Source: CAZCDM01 sp964497475 | GTDB lineage: Bacteria > Planctomycetota > Phycisphaerae > SM23-33 | Assembly: GCA_964497475.1 (NCBI GenBank) | Contig: CAZCDM010000119.1 | Span: 1-7,302, forward strand | Direction: 5' to 3' | Length of the DNA: 7,302 nt | Part shown: piece after piece, positions 5,946 to 7,302 of the stretch | How positions within the stretch are numbered: position 1 is the stretch's first letter | How the letters are laid out: each line of letters opens with the position of its first letter | Position numbers and translations under genes: made by a program | The notes under the pieces: generated by a model | Databases searched by the model: none | What the model saw: the letters and a program-made list of their open reading frames with translations, nothing else | What the model was told of the DNA's origin: nothing

Positions 5946-6995
5946 CTAGCCTTGTTGGAGGCTTCGCTTGGCCTGGATGGTCTTGCCAATCAGCAGGCCG
6001 GCCACGGCGATCATGAGCATCAGCACAGCCGATGCCCCGACCAGGATGGTTACGTTGGTCTGCAGCTTGTTCAGCAGCGAGCTGATCGTGCCCTGATGTG
6101 CGGCGAGGGTTACGCCCATCATCAGGAGCATGAGCCCGGCCGCTCCGATGAGCAGCCCGGTGAACAGCCCGCTGGTCGAGTCGACGGCTTCGACGTAGGT
6201 GGGCGGCTCGCTGGAGGTGTAGCTTGGTGTGGTAGTGGACAACTCGGCCAGGCCGGAATCGCCGCCGGCCTCGTCGGCCAGGGCGCTGCCAAGCCCGCTG
6301 GCCAGGCCGCTGGATAATCCGCTGGCCAGCCCGCTGGCCAAGCCACTGCCGCTTTCGATGTCGATATGATCGAGCACCTCGGCGCCGAGGCTGGTGTCGT
6401 CGCTTTCGCGCGTCAGGTCCAGCAGGCCCGAGCCGCTGCCCACGCCGTCGAGGGCGACGTCGTCTTCCAGCGACGGGGCGATCTGCGTCTCGGCCATGGG
6501 GTCGGCCTCTTCGATTTCGAGGTCTTCATCGTCAAAGATGCTGATGCCCGACGCGGTGATGACGGTATCTTCCTTGCGGGGTGTCGCGGGGGCCGATGCG
6601 TCGGCCGACTCCAGCTCGCCTTCGAGGTCGAGTTCGTCGCTGTTGATCGTGTCGGAGAAGTTATCGCCAATGGCCGGGGAGGGCAGGTCGCCTTCGCCCG
6701 AGCCGCTCTCGTCGGACATCTCGATCGTGCCAAGGTCGTCGAGCCCGTCGTAGCTGGCCGATTCTTCGGCCACGCTGGCCGCCAGCCCGCCAATGCCTTC
6801 GGGGGCCTCTTCGACTCCGGCCGAGCCGCCGCCGAGTTCGGCCGCGAGGGCTTCGATATCGACGGACTTGAAGACGTTCTTCGCGCCGTCGCGATACATC
6901 TGCAACCGCTCGTCATTGACCATATCCATCAGGCCGTCCTGATCGACGCCGAGGGCCTGGCAGGCTTCTTCTTCGCTGAGGTACATCTTTGCCAT
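5946..6995 (-). CDS. HTH-domain, acidic-linker, two-TM protein of unknown function
   Basis: This 349-residue protein has three parts. Residues 4-54 look like a MerR/excisionase-type helix-turn-helix: YLSEEEACQALGVDQDGLMDMV, then MYRDGAKNVFKSVDIEALAAEL, where the F-K-x-x-D-I-E-A-L ending is typical of such domains. Residues 55-276 are an acidic Ser/Gly/Asp/Glu-rich, probably disordered linker. It includes SGSGLLDLTRESDDTSLG (187-204), which I recall from other planctomycete proteins, and a tandem SGLA repeat (about 215-240). Residues 277-300 and 314-337 are two strong membrane helices with a short outer loop, followed by a basic tail, so the HTH part should be cytoplasmic. It could be a membrane-tethered regulator, or the HTH fold may serve protein binding; no partner is known. 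The start is firm: GGGAGGAG lies 8 bases upstream of ATG 6995. Upstream and downstream neighbours are 34 and 31 bases away, suggesting an operon. Confidence 0.88.
   Translation of the reverse strand: MAKMYLSEEEACQALGVDQDGLMDMVNDERLQMYRDGAKNVFKSVDIEALAAELGGGSAGVEEAPEGIGGLAASVAEESASYDGLDDLGTIEMSDESGSGEGDLPSPAIGDNFSDTINSDELDLEGELESADASAPATPRKEDTVITASGISIFDDEDLEIEEADPMAETQIAPSLEDDVALDGVGSGSGLLDLTRESDDTSLGAEVLDHIDIESGSGLASGLASGLSSGLASGLGSALADEAGGDSGLAELSTTTPSYTSSEPPTYVEAVDSTSGLFTGLLIGAAGLMLLMMGVTLAAHQGTISSLLNKLQTNVTILVGASAVLMLMIAVAGLLIGKTIQAKRSLQQG
6277..6348. repeat. Six degenerate 12-bp tandem units inside the HTH/two-TM gene
   Basis: On the plus strand six consecutive 12-base units follow a consensus close to GCCAAGCCGCTG. 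The units begin at 6277, 6289, 6301, 6313, 6325 and 6337. On the coding (minus) strand they encode the SGLA-type repeat, with the four-residue unit kept while third positions and some residues vary (SGLS, SGLG, SALA). The period is a multiple of three, so copy changes would not break the frame. Confidence 0.85.
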
Positions 6996-7003
6996 GTCTC
7001 AAA

Positions 7004-7011
7004 CTCCTCCC
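7004..7011 (-). promoter_or_regulatory. Strong Shine-Dalgarno for the HTH/two-TM gene
   Basis: GGGAGGAG on the minus strand, 8 bases before ATG 6995, is the best ribosome binding site in the window. It fixes the start of the HTH/two-TM gene. Confidence 0.8.
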
Positions 7012-7029
7012 GGCCGGTGGGCCGATGAG

Positions 7030-7302
7030 TCACTCTGCCGGTTGCGGTTGCGGTTCCGATCCCAGGCGCTTCTGCTGCTGGACAAGGTCGCGAACCTCCC
7101 GGGGCAACGGGTCGTGCGTGTTGAACTCGTCAAGTTGCACGTCGTAGCGGTAGGTTCGCGCCGCCATCAGCCGCAGGTCGCGCGAATTCGGCAGAAACTG
7201 GTATACGCAGATGGTACTCTTGTCATGATCGACCAGATAGAGCCCATAAGTTTTGTCGGAAATCTGTCCCGCGACGACCTGGACATGGCCCCCGCGCTGG
7301 TC
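7030..7302 (-). CDS. Conserved protein, C-terminal part (5' end outside window)
   Basis: The minus-strand frame is open from the window edge to TGA at 7032-7030, giving the last 91 residues. The visible part reads like a beta-rich domain (GGHVQVVAGQISDKTYGLYL, then VDHDKSTICVYQFLP and LRLMAARTYRYDVQLDEFNT). It ends in a charged helix (PREVRDLVQQQKRL) and a Pro/Gln tail. The pattern of a 'display value' segment followed by 'ICVYQ...L.AARTYRYD.QL.E.N' is one I associate with small planctomycete proteins of unknown function; this is recall, not a database hit. The gene ends 34 bases before the HTH/two-TM gene on the same strand, so it is likely the upstream member of the same operon. An internal ATG at 7167 cannot be the start because the conserved-looking coding pattern continues beyond it to the edge. 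The function is unknown. Confidence 0.8.
   Translation of the reverse strand, partial: DQRGGHVQVVAGQISDKTYGLYLVDHDKSTICVYQFLPNSRDLRLMAARTYRYDVQLDEFNTHDPLPREVRDLVQQQKRLGSEPQPQPAE

Noticed and set aside
4463..6016. Long open frame on the plus strand (517 codons) opposite resB, the OmpA lipoprotein and the HTH/two-TM gene end
   Set aside because: It crosses three well-supported minus-strand genes, has a biased composition rich in Gly, Arg, His and Gln, and shows no domain.
6277..6348. Tandem repeat considered as a CRISPR-like or iteron array
   Set aside because: The units are only 12 bases, contiguous without spacers, and explained by an in-frame SGLA peptide repeat in a real gene.

Overview
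The window is GC-rich and almost completely coding. It carries eight protein genes, two of them cut by the window edges, and no rRNA, tRNA, CRISPR array or insertion sequence that I could see. The likely source is a planctomycete, probably of the Phycisphaerae type. This is inferred from three things: a helix-turn-helix plus two-membrane-helix protein with an acidic linker, a small conserved protein at the right edge of a kind I associate with planctomycetes, and secreted HEAT-repeat proteins next to System II cytochrome c genes. The assignment rests on recall of family style, not on a search.

Left part (1-1659): the 3' end of a ComF-type phosphoribosyltransferase gene on the plus strand converges with a minus-strand gene for a secreted, charged helical protein (748-1476). 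That protein carries three LTxxQ-like motifs reminiscent of the Spy/CpxP fold. A textbook intrinsic terminator for the minus-strand gene lies at 678-706, and a TATAAT promoter for it at 1550-1578.

Middle (1660-3150): a 496-residue exported HEAT-repeat protein is read rightward. It starts right after an extended -10-like element, so its mRNA may be leaderless. It ends only 5 bases from the convergent cytochrome c genes.

Right part (3156-7302): five genes run leftward on the minus strand. In transcription order these are a conserved protein (C-terminal 91 residues only), an HTH/two-TM protein with an SGLA repeat tract, an OmpA-domain lipoprotein, a ResB-like protein and a CcsA-like protein. 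The first three are spaced 31-34 bases apart and look like one operon. A hairpin at 5009-5034 separates them from the ResB/CcsA pair, which overlap by ATGA and are surely translationally coupled. ResB plus CcsA form the System II haem export and cytochrome c synthetase machine, and all four haem-handling histidines expected from the family are visible.

No gene-free stretch exceeds 300 bases. The longest, 1477-1659, is the divergent promoter region between the Spy-like and HEAT genes. No clear defence system or mobile element is present. The least-explained object is the HTH/two-TM protein and its operon.
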